Below, piece by piece: positions 24,586 to 33,089 of a stretch of DNA of 64,000 nucleotides. This stretch comes from Acidimicrobiia bacterium. Lineage in GTDB: Bacteria; Actinomycetota; Acidimicrobiia; IMCC26256; JAOSJM01. The stretch lies in assembly GCA_027494165.1 (NCBI GenBank), contig JAOSJM010000006.1, positions 1 through 64,000 of the forward strand. The letters are read 5' to 3'. The notes below the pieces were generated by a model. The model was given only the letters and a program-made list of their open reading frames with translations. It ran no database searches and had not been told where the DNA came from. Position numbers and translations under genes: made by a program. Numbering within the stretch: the stretch's first letter is position 1; each line of letters starts with the position of its first letter.

Positions 24586-26485
24586 TCAGGGGGCGGCGGG
24601 GAGCTGCCGGACCCGCAGGGCCGTCTCGATCGCCTCGACGATCTCGTCGCCCACCAGCTCCTCCCGGGCGAGCAGCTCGTCGCGCAGCGCCTCGACCACG
24701 TCACGGTTCCCGTCGAGCATCCGGCGGACCTCGTCCTTGGCCTGGTTCAGGATCCGCTCGACCGCGACCCGCCCCTCCTCGTCACCGAGGACCTTGGCCA
24801 CGATCCCCTGGCGGATCGGTCCGCTCTCGACCGCGTCGAAGGAGACCAGCGACCCCGCCATCCCGAACGAGCCCACCATCTGGGCCGCGACCCGGGTGGC
24901 CATGGCGAGGTCTCCCCCGGGGCCGGTCCCCGACTCCCCGAAGAACAGCTCCTCGGCCGTCATCCCGCCGAAGGAGATCTGGATGGCCGCCACGAGCTCC
25001 GAGCGCGTCCGGGTGTAGCGCTCCTCGGTCTCGGAGTGGGCCAGGAGCCCCAGGGCGTCGCGACGCTTCACGATCGACAGCACCTCGAGCTTGCGGCGCG
25101 GCCCGGTGAGGCCCACGAGGTAGGCCACGACCGCGTGCCCCGCCTCGTGGGTCGCGATCGTGCGCTTCTCGTCCTCCGTGTACTCCACCGGCTGCTTGAG
25201 GCCGATCTCCTCGGTGAGCTTCGCCTGCTGGAGGTCGTTCCAGTCCATCGCGTCGCGCTCGTCCCGCAGGGCCCACACGAGGGCCTCGTCGAGGAGGTGC
25301 TCGATCATCACCGGCGAGTACCCGAACGTGATGGCCGCGAGCTGGTCGCGCCGCTCGTCCTTGTCGAGCTCGGGGACGTGGGCCTTGCGGGCCAGGTAGT
25401 AGTCGATGATCTCGCGCCGGCCCGACCGGTTGGGCAGGTCGAAGTGGATCGAGCGGTCGAAGCGACCCGGCCGCAGGAGCGCGGGGTCCAGGTCGGCGGC
25501 CCGGTTGGTGGCCCCGATCACGAGGATGTTCGAGAGGCGGGGCGGAGGCTTGCGGAGCTGGTTGCCCTCGGCGAGCCAGCGGTTGAGGGCGTCGACGAGC
25601 GCACCCCGGATCCGCTGGAGCCGCGTGGGCTCGTCGAAGGACTGGAGCTGCACGAGCAGCTCGTTGACGACGCCGGTGATGCCCTCCCGGACCCCCGACC
25701 GGGCGACGTCGCGCCCGCCGGCCGCGCCGTCCGACGCGGGGTCGGCGGCCGGCCGGGGCGAGGCGGCGTCGCGCATCCCGGAGCGGGCGCCGGCGATGGC
25801 GTCGATCTCCTCGATGAACCCGATGGCACCGCCCTCCCGCCGGGCCGCGGCCCGGAGCTTGCGGAAGTACGTGCGGATCTTGCGGTTCGTCTGGCCGTAG
25901 TACATGGACTGGAACGCGCTGGAGGAGACGTAGAGGAACGGCACGCCCGCCTCGCGAGCCATCGCCTTGGCCATGTAGGTCTTGCCCGTCCCCGGCGGCC
26001 CCTCGAAGAGGATGGCCTTGCGCGGGTTGCCGCCCATGCGGTCGTGGAAGGTCTTGTACGCCAGGAAGAGGTTGAGGGTGCGGACGACCTCCTCCTTCAC
26101 GACTCCGAGCCCGACCACGTCGTCGAAGCCGACGGCGATCTCGCTGGGCCGGAACTCGACGTGCGGCGAGCGTCCGGCGAAGGCGAGCGGGATCACCGCG
26201 GCGAGGACGAACGCCGAGGTGAGCAGGATGGCGGGGGCGTAGTCGGCCGTCCCCGGGGGAGGTGGGGAGGCCGAGGCCGATCGGTCGGCCCGACAGCCAT
26301 CGCCACCACGCCCAGGCCGCTACCACGCTCAGCGCGATCGCGACGTGCCCGAGCCTGCGGCGCCGCTGCGCCTCGCGCAGGCGCGCCACGTCCGCGACCG
26401 AGCTCCTCAGCACCCCCGACCGGCCCAGGAGCGCCAGCTCCATCGACCCGCCCCGCGCGTCCGGCCCGTCCGGCCCGTCGTCCAC
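24586..26485 (-). CDS. FtsH-like membrane AAA+ zinc metalloprotease, atypical; one frameshift
   Basis: An AAA+ protease of about 633 residues. Two membrane segments lie near the N-terminus (LGHVAIALSVVAAWAWWRWL and APAILLTSAFVLAAVIPLAF). Walker A is GPPGTGKT; Walker B reads GFIEEIDAIAG, where FtsH has FIDEID, so the first acidic residue is Glu. Pore-loop and sensor regions (GATNRAADLDPALLRPGRFDR) are present. The zinc site is HEAGH with a later Asp in GPGGDLAMAT. Two inserts, one Ala/Pro-rich after Walker B and one before the sensor, are not in normal FtsH. The G/C run at 26251-26259 hides one missing base that joins the membrane part. The start may be GTG 26485 or ATG 26443. Confidence 0.85.
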
Positions 26486-26597
26486 CGGACCAGCCTAGCC
26501 CGCGTCGGCCACTCTCGGTGTTCGCCCACGCACGAATCGGGCGCTACGGCCGCGGCGAGCGCGATCGTGCCACCGCGTGGCGTGATCCAAACCCGAG

Positions 26598-26625
26598 TTG
26601 CATGGTCGGATTTTGCGGCTAGAGT
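26598..26625 (+). promoter_or_regulatory. Promoter of the DUF4395/thioredoxin-like pair, probably leaderless
   Basis: TTGCAT at 26598-26603 and TAGAGT at 26620-26625 are separated by 16 bases, close to the sigma-70 consensus. The GTG at 26633 begins 7 bases after the -10 box, so transcription would start on or next to the start codon. Confidence 0.65.
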
Positions 26626-26632
26626 GGCGTCC

Positions 26633-27078
26633 GTGGCCAGCGCGACGCGCATCCCCCCGCCGATCGACGCCCGCATGCCCCGCTTCAACCAGGGCGTGCT
26701 CACGGTCGTGCTGCTCGGCGGGTTCGTGTTCGGCGCGACCTGGGTCATCCCGGTGTGGGGCGTGGTGCTCGCCCTCGGCGCGGCGTTCGGCCCGCGCTAC
26801 GGGCCCGTGCTCCGCCTCTACGCCCAGGTCGTCGCCCCCCGCCTCGGCCCGCCGACCGACCTCGAGGACCCCGGCCCCCGCGCTTCGCCGCCGCCGTCGG
26901 CACCGCGTTCCTCGGGCTCGCCACCCTCGCCCTGCTGGTCGGGCTCGACGGGCTGGCCTGGGTGCTCGCGCTCGTCGTCGCCGCGCTCGCCGCGCTCGCG
27001 GCCGCCACGGGCGTGTGCGTCGGCTGCGAGATCTACCTCTGGTACCGGCGTCGCGAGGGACGACCGGAGGCGACGTGA
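26633..27078 (+). CDS. DUF4395 membrane protein, one frameshift
   Basis: A membrane protein of about 148 residues. The N-terminus ATRIPPPIDARMPRFNQGVLTVVLL matches DUF4395 in its conserved PRFNQ. After a missing base in the C4 run at 26869-26872, the other frame continues with RPPRFAAAVGTAFLGLATLALL and ends with GVCVGCEIYLWYRR, whose Cys pair CVGC is typical. Four hydrophobic segments are visible. It overlaps the thioredoxin-like gene by four bases, a common pairing that suggests thiol-redox chemistry at the membrane. Confidence 0.82.
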
Positions 27079-27461
27079 CGCTGCGGCTCGCCGTCGTGCT
27101 CGGCCTCGTGCTGCTCACGGGCATCGGGACCGTCGCGCACCGGCGGCGCGAGGCGCGGCTCGCCGCTCCCCGGGACACCGAGGTGCCCCTCCATCGCTCG
27201 CTCGTCGCCGGGGCGCGCCGCACCTGGGTCGTGTTCACGACCCCCTACTGCGCCTCGTGCGGGCCCGTGCTCGAGCGGATCGCCGCGCTCGACCCGACCG
27301 CCGCGCTCGTCACCGTGGACGTCTCGCAGAGCCCCGAGCTGGCGCTGCGCCACGACGTCCGGCGGGCACCGACCGTGCTGCTGGCCGACGCGCAAGGGCG
27401 GGTGCTGGCCCGGTTCGTGGGGAACGTCGGGACGGGCGCCCTCGCCACCGCCGTCACCTGA
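27075..27461 (+). CDS. Membrane-anchored thioredoxin-like protein
   Basis: A 128-residue protein with an N-terminal membrane anchor (LRLAVVLGLVLLTGIGTVA) and a thioredoxin fold. The active site is TTPYCASCGPVLERI, so the redox motif is CASC. A later RRAPTVLL holds the cis-Pro loop. The anchor suggests the domain is near the membrane, with side unresolved. It is coupled to the DUF4395 gene. The mature protein could exchange electrons with CcdA, but that gene is 21 kb away. Confidence 0.82.
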   Translation: MTLRLAVVLGLVLLTGIGTVAHRRREARLAAPRDTEVPLHRSLVAGARRTWVVFTTPYCASCGPVLERIAALDPTAALVTVDVSQSPELALRHDVRRAPTVLLADAQGRVLARFVGNVGTGALATAVT

Positions 27462-27473
27462 GCGCTCTCCTCC

Positions 27474-27525
27474 CCCTGAGCCCACGGCCGTCCCCTGAGC
27501 CCACGGCCGTCCCCTGAGCCCACCG
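27474..27525. repeat. 19-bp tandem direct repeat
   Basis: CCCCTGAGCCCACGGCCGT is present at 27474 and 27493, and a partial third copy begins at 27512. It sits just after the thioredoxin-like gene. No coding frame is preserved through it. Confidence 0.8.
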
Positions 27526-27565
27526 GGACCGGTCCGGTCAATGCACAGCCCGGGCTCTTCCTCCC

Positions 27566-27705
27566 CGAGTCGGCGCGGAATCGGGGCCCACAGCCCCGAA
27601 AGCGCGCCAACCCGGCGGGGTGAGGGGCGCGCCAACCCGGCGGGGGTGAGGAACGCGCCAACCCGGCGGGGGTGAGGGGCGCGCCAACCCGCTGAGACCC
27701 GAGAA
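27566..27705. repeat. Family B palindrome with tandem right half-units
   Basis: A family B hairpin at 27566-27614 has GTCGGCGCGGAATCGGGG and CCCCGAAAGCGCGCCAAC as its arms. The end of the right arm, GCGCGCCAACCCGGCGGGG, is then repeated about three more times at roughly 26-bp spacing up to 27692. It lies between the convergent thioredoxin-like and rmlC genes. Confidence 0.85.
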
Positions 27706-27712
27706 GGGTCGA

Positions 27713-28246
27713 TCAGCGGGGGCGCAGCTCCACGGGGATGTCGGCCTTGCGCGGGTTGCGGCGGTCGCGCTCCGAGAGCACCGGCGAGGTCGTGGGCCAG
27801 TCGATGCCGAGCGCCGGGTCGTCCCAGGCCACCCCGAGCTCGTCGTCGGGGTCGTAGTAGCGGTCGACGAGGTAGGTGATCGTGAGGTCCGTGAGGGCGT
27901 AGAAGCCGTGCGCCACCCCCCGGGGGATGTACACACCCCGGTGGTCGGGACCGATCTCGAGGGTGAGCGACGCCCCCTCGGTCGGCGACGACGCCCGCAG
28001 GTCGTGGAGCGCCACGAGCGCCCGGCCCGCCGGCACGTACCAGTAGTCGGCCTGGTGCAGGTGGTAGTGCAGCCCGACGAGCGAGCCCTCGCACCGGTCG
28101 GCCCGGTTGGCCTGGAGCATCGTCGGCGTGCCCGGCAGCCACTCGTGGCGGTAGGTCTCCACGAAGAGCCCGCGGTCGTCGCCGAACACCCGCGGCTCGA
28201 CCACCACGACGCCCTCGATCACGTCCGACGCGGTCACCTTCGCCAT
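27713..28246 (-). CDS. rmlC: dTDP-4-dehydrorhamnose 3,5-epimerase-like protein
   Basis: A cupin enzyme of 177 residues. Family features include RGLFVETYR, GLHYHLHQADYWYVPAGRALVALHDLR and GVYIPRGVAHGFYALTD. The His in GLHYH and the later Tyr-containing YLVDRYYDPDDE match the catalytic region. The other rml genes are absent, so it may act in another deoxysugar route or the set is elsewhere. The ATG at 28246 is preferred to GTG at 28255 because of the G-rich ribosome site. Confidence 0.88.
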   Translation of the reverse strand: MAKVTASDVIEGVVVVEPRVFGDDRGLFVETYRHEWLPGTPTMLQANRADRCEGSLVGLHYHLHQADYWYVPAGRALVALHDLRASSPTEGASLTLEIGPDHRGVYIPRGVAHGFYALTDLTITYLVDRYYDPDDELGVAWDDPALGIDWPTTSPVLSERDRRNPRKADIPVELRPR

Positions 28247-28357
28247 GTCCCCCACCCTCGCTCCCGGTTCACCGTCACCGCGGGCCCCGCCGCCGTCCCC
28301 GCCCCTGCCGGGGCCGACCGTACCGCCCGGACGGCGGTCGGCGGCCCCACCGGCCGG

Positions 28358-28846
28358 TCACCCGGCCCGCACCGCCAGCACGGTCACGGCCCCCAGGACC
28401 GCCGCGAGCACGACCGTCGCCAGCGGATCGGCGCCGCGCGCCGAGCCCGTCGCCGCGACGGCCAGCGCCACCAGCCAGCCGTTGCGCACGACGGTGCGGC
28501 CCGAGATGGGCGTCGCCGACGCGCCCGGCGCACCGAAGCACGGGCACGGATCCCGCCGGCCCCGGCCCAGGTTCCCGATCACCACGACCGTGAAGGTCGC
28601 GAGCAGGGCCACGGCCAGCCATGCCGGCGCCGCGGAGAACGGGAACGCCACGAGGAGGACGGCCACGGCGAGCTCCGTCGCCGGCAGGAGCACGCCCACC
28701 GCGGGGACCAGGCCCGGGGGCACGCCCGACACGGCGAGCTGCCGGCGCACGCCGGCGCGGTCCCCGACCTTGGCGCCGGCCGCCGCGGCGAGGACCACCG
28801 ACACGGCCAGCCGCGAGGCGAGCGCGAGGGACGCCCCCCAGCTCAC
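28358..28846 (-). CDS. MauE/DoxX-like membrane protein
   Basis: A membrane protein of about 162 residues with four hydrophobic segments. The family hallmark RRDPCPCFGAPG occurs at about residue 105, with the CPC pair seen in MauE proteins, which help form disulfides in methylamine dehydrogenase maturation. An upstream in-frame GTG at 28906 would overlap the flavin reductase gene, so I prefer 28846. It follows the flavin reductase with a 34-bp gap. No methylamine dehydrogenase genes are present, so its client is unknown. Confidence 0.78.
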   Translation of the reverse strand: MSWGASLALASRLAVSVVLAAAAGAKVGDRAGVRRQLAVSGVPPGLVPAVGVLLPATELAVAVLLVAFPFSAAPAWLAVALLATFTVVVIGNLGRGRRDPCPCFGAPGASATPISGRTVVRNGWLVALAVAATGSARGADPLATVVLAAVLGAVTVLAVRAG

Positions 28847-28880
28847 GGGCAGCCCCGACCGGCGCCGGCCATCGACCCGG

Positions 28881-29375
28881 TCAGACGGCGAGCCGGGTGT
28901 AGCCACCCCGGTAGAACACGAGCGGCCCGGCGCCGGAGCCGACCCCGAGCTCGATCACCCGCCCGACCACGATCACGTGGTCGCCGGCGTCGTGCTCGGT
29001 CTCGATGCGGCAGTCGACCCAGGCCAGCGCGTCCCGGAGGATCGGCGAGCCCCCGGCGCCGACGCGGTAGCCGACGCGACGGAACCGGTCTGCCCCCGGC
29101 TCGGCGAACACCCGGCACACGTCCTCCTGGTGCTCGCCGAGGATGTTGGCCGTGAACGCCCCCGCCCGCCGGATGCGCGGCCACGTCGTGGAGGTCTTCG
29201 ACGCGCAGAACAGGACCAGCGGCGGGTCCAGCGAGACCGAGGTGAACGAGTTCGCCGCCATCCCGACGGGATCGCCGCCGTCGAGGGCGGTGACGACGGT
29301 GACCCCCGTGGCGAAGTGCCCCAGGACCGTCCGGTACGAGGCCGGATCGGGCGGGAGCGCCGACCCGTCGCTCAC
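28881..29375 (-). CDS. Flavin reductase-like domain protein
   Basis: A 164-residue flavin reductase of the HpaC/DIM6-NTAB type, which provides reduced flavin to a monooxygenase. Motifs include FATGVTVVTALDGGDPVGMAANSF, SLDPPLVLFCASKTS and DHVIVVGRVIELG. The GTG start overlaps the MBL gene by four bases. No partner monooxygenase is in the window. It may use FMN with NADH, but that cannot be read from the sequence. Confidence 0.88.
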   Translation of the reverse strand: MSDGSALPPDPASYRTVLGHFATGVTVVTALDGGDPVGMAANSFTSVSLDPPLVLFCASKTSTTWPRIRRAGAFTANILGEHQEDVCRVFAEPGADRFRRVGYRVGAGGSPILRDALAWVDCRIETEHDAGDHVIVVGRVIELGVGSGAGPLVFYRGGYTRLAV

Positions 29376-30331
29376 CGACGGGCCCCGAGGTCGAGGTCGA
29401 GCAGGCCCTCGCTCCGGACCTCCGGACCCGGCCGTTCCCGGTTCGACACGTCGACGACGCGGGATCCGATCGCCAGGCACATCCCCTCGTGGGCGGCGAT
29501 GACCTCGGGACCGCCGCGCGCCTCGGCCAGGCGGCGGGTGTGGCGCAGGAGGAGGTCGACGTCGTCGTCGGAGTGCGACGGGCAGTGGTGGAACAGGACC
29601 AGCGTCCGGACCCCGGCCTCCCGGGCGACGTGGAGCGCGTAGTCGACGCTCGAGTGGCCGAAGTGCCGCTTGGCCTCGAACTCGGCGCAGCTGTGCTGGG
29701 AGTCGTGGATCAGGAGGTCGACGCCGTCGCAGAGCTCGAGGATCTCGGCGGGGACGTGGTCGTCGGGGTCGTCGGGACGGCACCCGGGGCCGTGGTCGGA
29801 CACGTAGGCCACCGAGGTCCCGGACCGGTCGACGCGGTACCCGAGGGTGGGTCCGGTGTGGCGGACCCACCGCGCCCGGATCCGAGCCGACCCGACCGAG
29901 AAGTCGTCGACCCCGGCGTCGTGGAAGTGGACGCTGCCCGCGAGGTCCTCGGGGCCGATCGGGAAGTAGGGCGGGCGCATGAGCCCGGCGAAGACGTCGG
30001 CGAGCATCCCGCCGGGCCGGCCGGGCCCGTACACGTCGACGACGGAGTCGGGGTGCTCGAGCGGGGCGAAGAACGGGAGTCCCTGGACGTGGTCCCAGTG
30101 GAGGTGCGTGAGGAGCACCGACGCGCGGAACCCGGGGGTCCTCCCGGAGTGACGGAGATGCTCGCCGAAGCACCGCAGCCCGGTCCCCAGATCGCAGATC
30201 AGCGGGTCCTCACCGGCGGCGTCGAGGACGACGCAGGAGGTGTGGCCGCCGTAGCGCTCGTACGCCGGCCCCTCGCACGGCGTCGACCCCCGGACACCGT
30301 AGAAGGTGACGGTCGTCCCGGGTCGCGGCAC
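29372..30331 (-). CDS. MBL-fold metallo-hydrolase
   Basis: A metallo-beta-lactamase fold hydrolase of 319 residues. It starts TVTFYGVRGSTPCEGP and has the zinc motif THLHWDHVQGLPFF, plus SDHGPG, DLLIHDSQHS and LVLFHHCPSHSD. This is the RNase Z/phosphoribosyl cyclic phosphodiesterase-like group. The GTG at 30331 is preferred because TATCCT lies 8 bases before it with TTGGGC 17 bases further upstream. The substrate is unknown. It is the first gene of a likely three-gene operon with the flavin reductase and the MauE-like protein. Confidence 0.87.
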   Translation of the reverse strand: MPRPGTTVTFYGVRGSTPCEGPAYERYGGHTSCVVLDAAGEDPLICDLGTGLRCFGEHLRHSGRTPGFRASVLLTHLHWDHVQGLPFFAPLEHPDSVVDVYGPGRPGGMLADVFAGLMRPPYFPIGPEDLAGSVHFHDAGVDDFSVGSARIRARWVRHTGPTLGYRVDRSGTSVAYVSDHGPGCRPDDPDDHVPAEILELCDGVDLLIHDSQHSCAEFEAKRHFGHSSVDYALHVAREAGVRTLVLFHHCPSHSDDDVDLLLRHTRRLAEARGGPEVIAAHEGMCLAIGSRVVDVSNRERPGPEVRSEGLLDLDLGARR

Positions 30332-30339
30332 GGGGGGAG

Positions 30340-30368
30340 AGGATAACCAGGACTCACTTCCCGCCCAA
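30340..30368 (-). promoter_or_regulatory. Promoter of the MBL operon, probably leaderless
   Basis: On the minus strand TTGGGC (30368-30363) and TATCCT (30345-30340) are 17 bases apart. The GTG at 30331 begins 8 bases after the -10 box. No ribosome site lies between, so a leaderless transcript is likely. Confidence 0.6.
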
Positions 30369-30439
30369 GTGACGTCGGGCACACCTCTCGCCGCCCGCTC
30401 CGGGCCCGGCGCGACGGCCCGGGGTTAGGCTCGGCCGCC

Positions 30440-31339
30440 ATGGAGCCCACCGGGTCCGAGCCCCGACGCGTCACCGCCAACGGCGTCGACTTCGCCTACC
30501 TCGAGGCCGGGCCGGCCGACGGTCCCCTCGCCCTCTGCCTCCACGGCTTCCCCGACCACGCCCCCACCTTCGGTCCGCTCCTCGAGGACCTCGCGGCGGC
30601 GGGCCACCACGCGGTGGCGCCGTGGATGCGCGGCTACGCGCCCACCGGCCCGGCTCCCGATGGCGCCTACCAGAGCGCCGCCCTCGCCCTCGACGCCGTG
30701 GCGCTGGCCGACGCGCTGGCCGGGGACGGCGAGGCGGTGCTGGTGGGTCACGACTGGGGGGCGGTGGCGGCCTACCACGCGGCGGCGCACGCCCCCGAGC
30801 GCTTCTCGCGCCTCGTCACGATGGCCGTCCCCCATCCGGGGGCGGTCTTCGCCCGGATGCTCTCCACGCCGGCCCAGCTCAAGCGGTCCTGGTACATGTT
30901 CTTCTTCCAGCAGCCCGGGGCGGAGCTCCTCCTCCCCGCCGACGACTTCGCCCTCGTCGAGCTCCTCTGGCGGGACTGGTCGCCGGGTCACGAGCCCGAC
31001 CCCGGGTTCATGCGGGGACTCAAGGACACCCTCGGAGCCCCGGGGGGCGCCGAGGCGGCGCTCGCCTACTACCGGGCGATGCTCGGGACCACCCCGCCGG
31101 CCGCGGAGCTGGAGCCGGTCCAGGCGAAGCTCACCGAGCCCACACCGGTGCCGACCCTGAACCTGCACGGCGCCGACGACGGCTGCCTGGGCGCGGAGCT
31201 CGTGGTGCGCGACGAGCTGGAGCCGCTCTTCCCGGCGGGGCTGACGCTCGAGATCGTCGAGGCGACCGGCCACTTCCTCCACCTGGAGCGGCCCGAGGTC
31301 GTGAACCCCCTCGTGGTGGGGTTCCTCGACGGAGCCTGA
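30440..31339 (+). CDS. Alpha/beta hydrolase (epoxide hydrolase-like)
   Basis: A 299-residue alpha/beta hydrolase. The oxyanion motif is CLHGFPDHAPTFGPLL, the nucleophile elbow is LVGHDWGAVAAY with Asp as nucleophile, and the catalytic His is in EATGHFLHLERPE. The Asp nucleophile fits epoxide hydrolases or dehalogenases. TAGGCT at 30425-30430 lies 9 bases before the ATG, so the leader is very short. A hairpin overlaps its stop codon. Confidence 0.88.
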   Translation: MEPTGSEPRRVTANGVDFAYLEAGPADGPLALCLHGFPDHAPTFGPLLEDLAAAGHHAVAPWMRGYAPTGPAPDGAYQSAALALDAVALADALAGDGEAVLVGHDWGAVAAYHAAAHAPERFSRLVTMAVPHPGAVFARMLSTPAQLKRSWYMFFFQQPGAELLLPADDFALVELLWRDWSPGHEPDPGFMRGLKDTLGAPGGAEAALAYYRAMLGTTPPAAELEPVQAKLTEPTPVPTLNLHGADDGCLGAELVVRDELEPLFPAGLTLEIVEATGHFLHLERPEVVNPLVVGFLDGA

Positions 31340-31380
31340 CCCGGGCTTCCGCGGCGGGCCGGCGTCCGCGGCGCCGGGTC
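31338..31380. terminator. Hairpin at the hydrolase stop codon
   Basis: GACCCGG at 31338-31344 and CCGGGTC at 31374-31380 form perfect outer arms, with CCGCGG copies pairing inside. It lies between convergent genes and could end transcription from both sides. There is no poly-T tail, as is usual at this G+C content. Confidence 0.6.
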
Positions 31381-31412
31381 CGCTCCGGTGACGGGGCCAG
31401 CCGGCGACGGGC

Positions 31413-31934
31413 TCAGCGGCTCCGGCGGGGGTCGGGGCCCTCGGCCCGCACCCGCTCGACGTGGACCAGGGCCTCGCGCAGCTGCTCGATCCACTCGCCC
31501 TCGTGCTCCCGCACGAGGCGCACGCACCAGGCCAGGGCCTCGCTGCGGCTGCGGGCCACGCCGGCGTCGACGAGGGTGTCGAGCACCCGCCGCTCGGCCA
31601 TGCGCAGGCGGGTCATCACCGGGACGCTGAGGCTCGTGAAGACGCGCCGCACGTCCCCGCACTCGGCGCCCCACGCGACCTTCCGCCCGTAGCGGCGCTC
31701 GGCCTCCTCGGCGACGCGGATCCGCTGCTGGCGGGTGTCCTCCCGGAAGCCCACGATGCGGGCGAGGCGGGCCTCGGCCCGGGCGGCGGCGTCGGCGCCG
31801 GTCCCGAGGTCGGGGTCCGGGAGCGTCCCGACGACGAGGATCTCCTCGCGGTCGGCGTGCACCTCGGGCGGCCCCGTGAACCAGCCCTCGGGGAGGCGCC
31901 CGGCGAACCAGCCCTGCAACGTCGCGTCGGCCAT
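31413..31934 (-). CDS. Conserved hypothetical protein
   Basis: A 173-residue soluble protein I cannot assign. It contains RRYGRKVAWGAECGDVRRVF, then SVPVMTRLRMAERRVLDTLV and RSEALAWCVRLVREHEGEW. The C-terminal half looks like a helical ribbon-helix type region with a possible Arg-rich nucleic-acid surface. The start has GGGGAGGGACG before ATG. Upstream are two copies of ATTACA, 8 bp apart, that may be an operator or promoter. Confidence 0.7.
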   Translation of the reverse strand: MADATLQGWFAGRLPEGWFTGPPEVHADREEILVVGTLPDPDLGTGADAAARAEARLARIVGFREDTRQQRIRVAEEAERRYGRKVAWGAECGDVRRVFTSLSVPVMTRLRMAERRVLDTLVDAGVARSRSEALAWCVRLVREHEGEWIEQLREALVHVERVRAEGPDPRRSR

Positions 31935-31959
31935 CGTCCCTCCCCGCGATGGATGGGGT

Positions 31960-31978
31960 GGTAATTACACGATTACAT
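31960..31978 (-). promoter_or_regulatory. Direct-repeat TGTAAT site upstream of the hypothetical gene
   Basis: On the minus strand TGTAATCGTGTAATTACC holds two TGTAAT hexamers 8 bp apart and the palindrome GTAATTAC. TGTAAT resembles a -10 box, and the repetition suggests an operator. It lies 26 bp before the ATG at 31934 in an otherwise G+C-rich area. Confidence 0.5.
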
Positions 31979-32010
31979 CGTTGCACACCGGGAGGGCCGG
32001 GTCCACGCGC

Positions 32011-32435
32011 TCAGCGCCGCGCGTCGCGGATGGCGGCCGCCACCGCGGCCGCCTGCTCCTCGCTCTCGTAGCGCGTGCGGGGCCAGAAGAAGCCCCGGAG
32101 GCCGTCGCCCTTCGTGCGCGGCACCACGTGGACGTGGAGGTGGGGGACGCTCTGGCTGACCCGGTTGTTCACCGCCACGAAGATCCCCTCCGACCCGCAC
32201 GCCTCCCGAACGGCCCGGGCCAGGGCGCCGACCGCCGTGAACAGCGGCCCGGTCGCCTCGGGGGCGAGGTCCATGAGGGTCTCGACGTGGTCCCGGGGAC
32301 CACCAGGGTGTGCCCGTGGAAGAGCGGGCGGGCGTCGAGGAAGGCGACCGTGGCCGCGTCCTCGTGGACCCGGTGGGCGTCGCGCTCCCCCGCGACGACG
32401 TCGCAGAAGGCGCAGCCCTCGTCCCGGCCCGGCAC
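32011..32435 (-). CDS. HIT-family nucleotide hydrolase, one frameshift
   Basis: A histidine-triad protein of about 140 residues. The first part has CAFCDVVAGERDAHRVHED with the Zn-type CxxC and ATVAFLDARPLFHGHTLVVP. The second part, in another frame, has NNRVSQSVPHLHVHVVPR, holding the HxHxH catalytic triad. A missing base in the G4 run at 32295-32298 (plus strand) reconnects them. HIT proteins hydrolyse nucleotide phosphoramidates or dinucleoside polyphosphates. The start is GTG at 32435, 32 bp downstream of the MaoC gene, so the genes may be co-transcribed. Confidence 0.88.
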
Positions 32436-32467
32436 CGCCGCCCCCGCCGGGTGCCCCGCCGCCCGGG

Positions 32468-32986
32468 CTACCCGGCCGCCGGCTCCGGGGAGGTGTAGGG
32501 CCGCTGGCGGGGCTGGGCCGCCTCCCGCCTGGGGACCATCACCTTACGGCGGAAGTAGCAGACCTCCTCGCCGCGCTGATTGAACCCGAACGTCTCCACC
32601 GTCACCACGCCCCGGTCGGGCTTGCTGGACGACTCCCGCTTGTCGAGCACCCGGGTCTCGGCGTAGATGGTGTCGCCGTGGAACGTGGGGCGCTTGTGCT
32701 GGAGCGTCTCGACCTCGAGGTTGGCGATGGCCGCGCCGCTCACGTCGGGGACGCTCATCCCCAGGACGACCGAGTACACGAGGTTCCCCACGACGACGTT
32801 CTTCCCGAACTGGGTCTGGGTCTCCGCGAACCACGCGCCGGTGTGGAGCGGGTGGTGGTTCATCGTGATCATGCAGAAGAGGTGGTCGTCGTACTCGGTG
32901 ATGGTCTTGCCCGGCCAGTGCCGGTAGACGTCACCGACCTCGAAGTCCTCGAAGTGGCGGCCGAAGGGGCGCTCGTGCACGGTCAT
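32468..32986 (-). CDS. MaoC-like dehydratase (possible mesaconyl-CoA hydratase type)
   Basis: A 172-residue hot-dog fold protein. It begins GRHFEDFEVGDVYRHW and has DDHLFCMITMNHHPLHT, where the Asp and the HHP lie in the hydratase region, then KRPTFHGDTIYAETRVLDKRES. Short MaoC proteins of this kind are found next to ethylmalonyl-CoA pathway genes in streptomycetes (recalled from general knowledge). Here an acyl-CoA dehydrogenase gene lies upstream on the same strand. The substrate is inferred. GAGG precedes the ATG. Confidence 0.82.
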   Translation of the reverse strand: MTVHERPFGRHFEDFEVGDVYRHWPGKTITEYDDHLFCMITMNHHPLHTGAWFAETQTQFGKNVVVGNLVYSVVLGMSVPDVSGAAIANLEVETLQHKRPTFHGDTIYAETRVLDKRESSSKPDRGVVTVETFGFNQRGEEVCYFRRKVMVPRREAAQPRQRPYTSPEPAAG

Positions 32987-33067
32987 GGGAACCTCGCTGC
33001 GGTCGCATCGGCAGGCGACCCGACGATACGAGAGGCCCCGCCCGGTGGCGAATCGCTCCGATCGCGT

Positions 33068-33089
33068 CGTAGGCGCCGGGTCGCCTACG
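33068..33089. terminator. Short hairpin overlapping the acyl-CoA dehydrogenase stop codon
   Basis: CGTAGGCG at 33068-33075 and CGCCTACG at 33082-33089 are perfect arms with a 6-base loop. It lies at the 3' end of the acyl-CoA dehydrogenase gene, and ACGATA at 33023-33028 (TATCGT on the minus strand) could be the -10 box for maoC just downstream. Confidence 0.5.
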
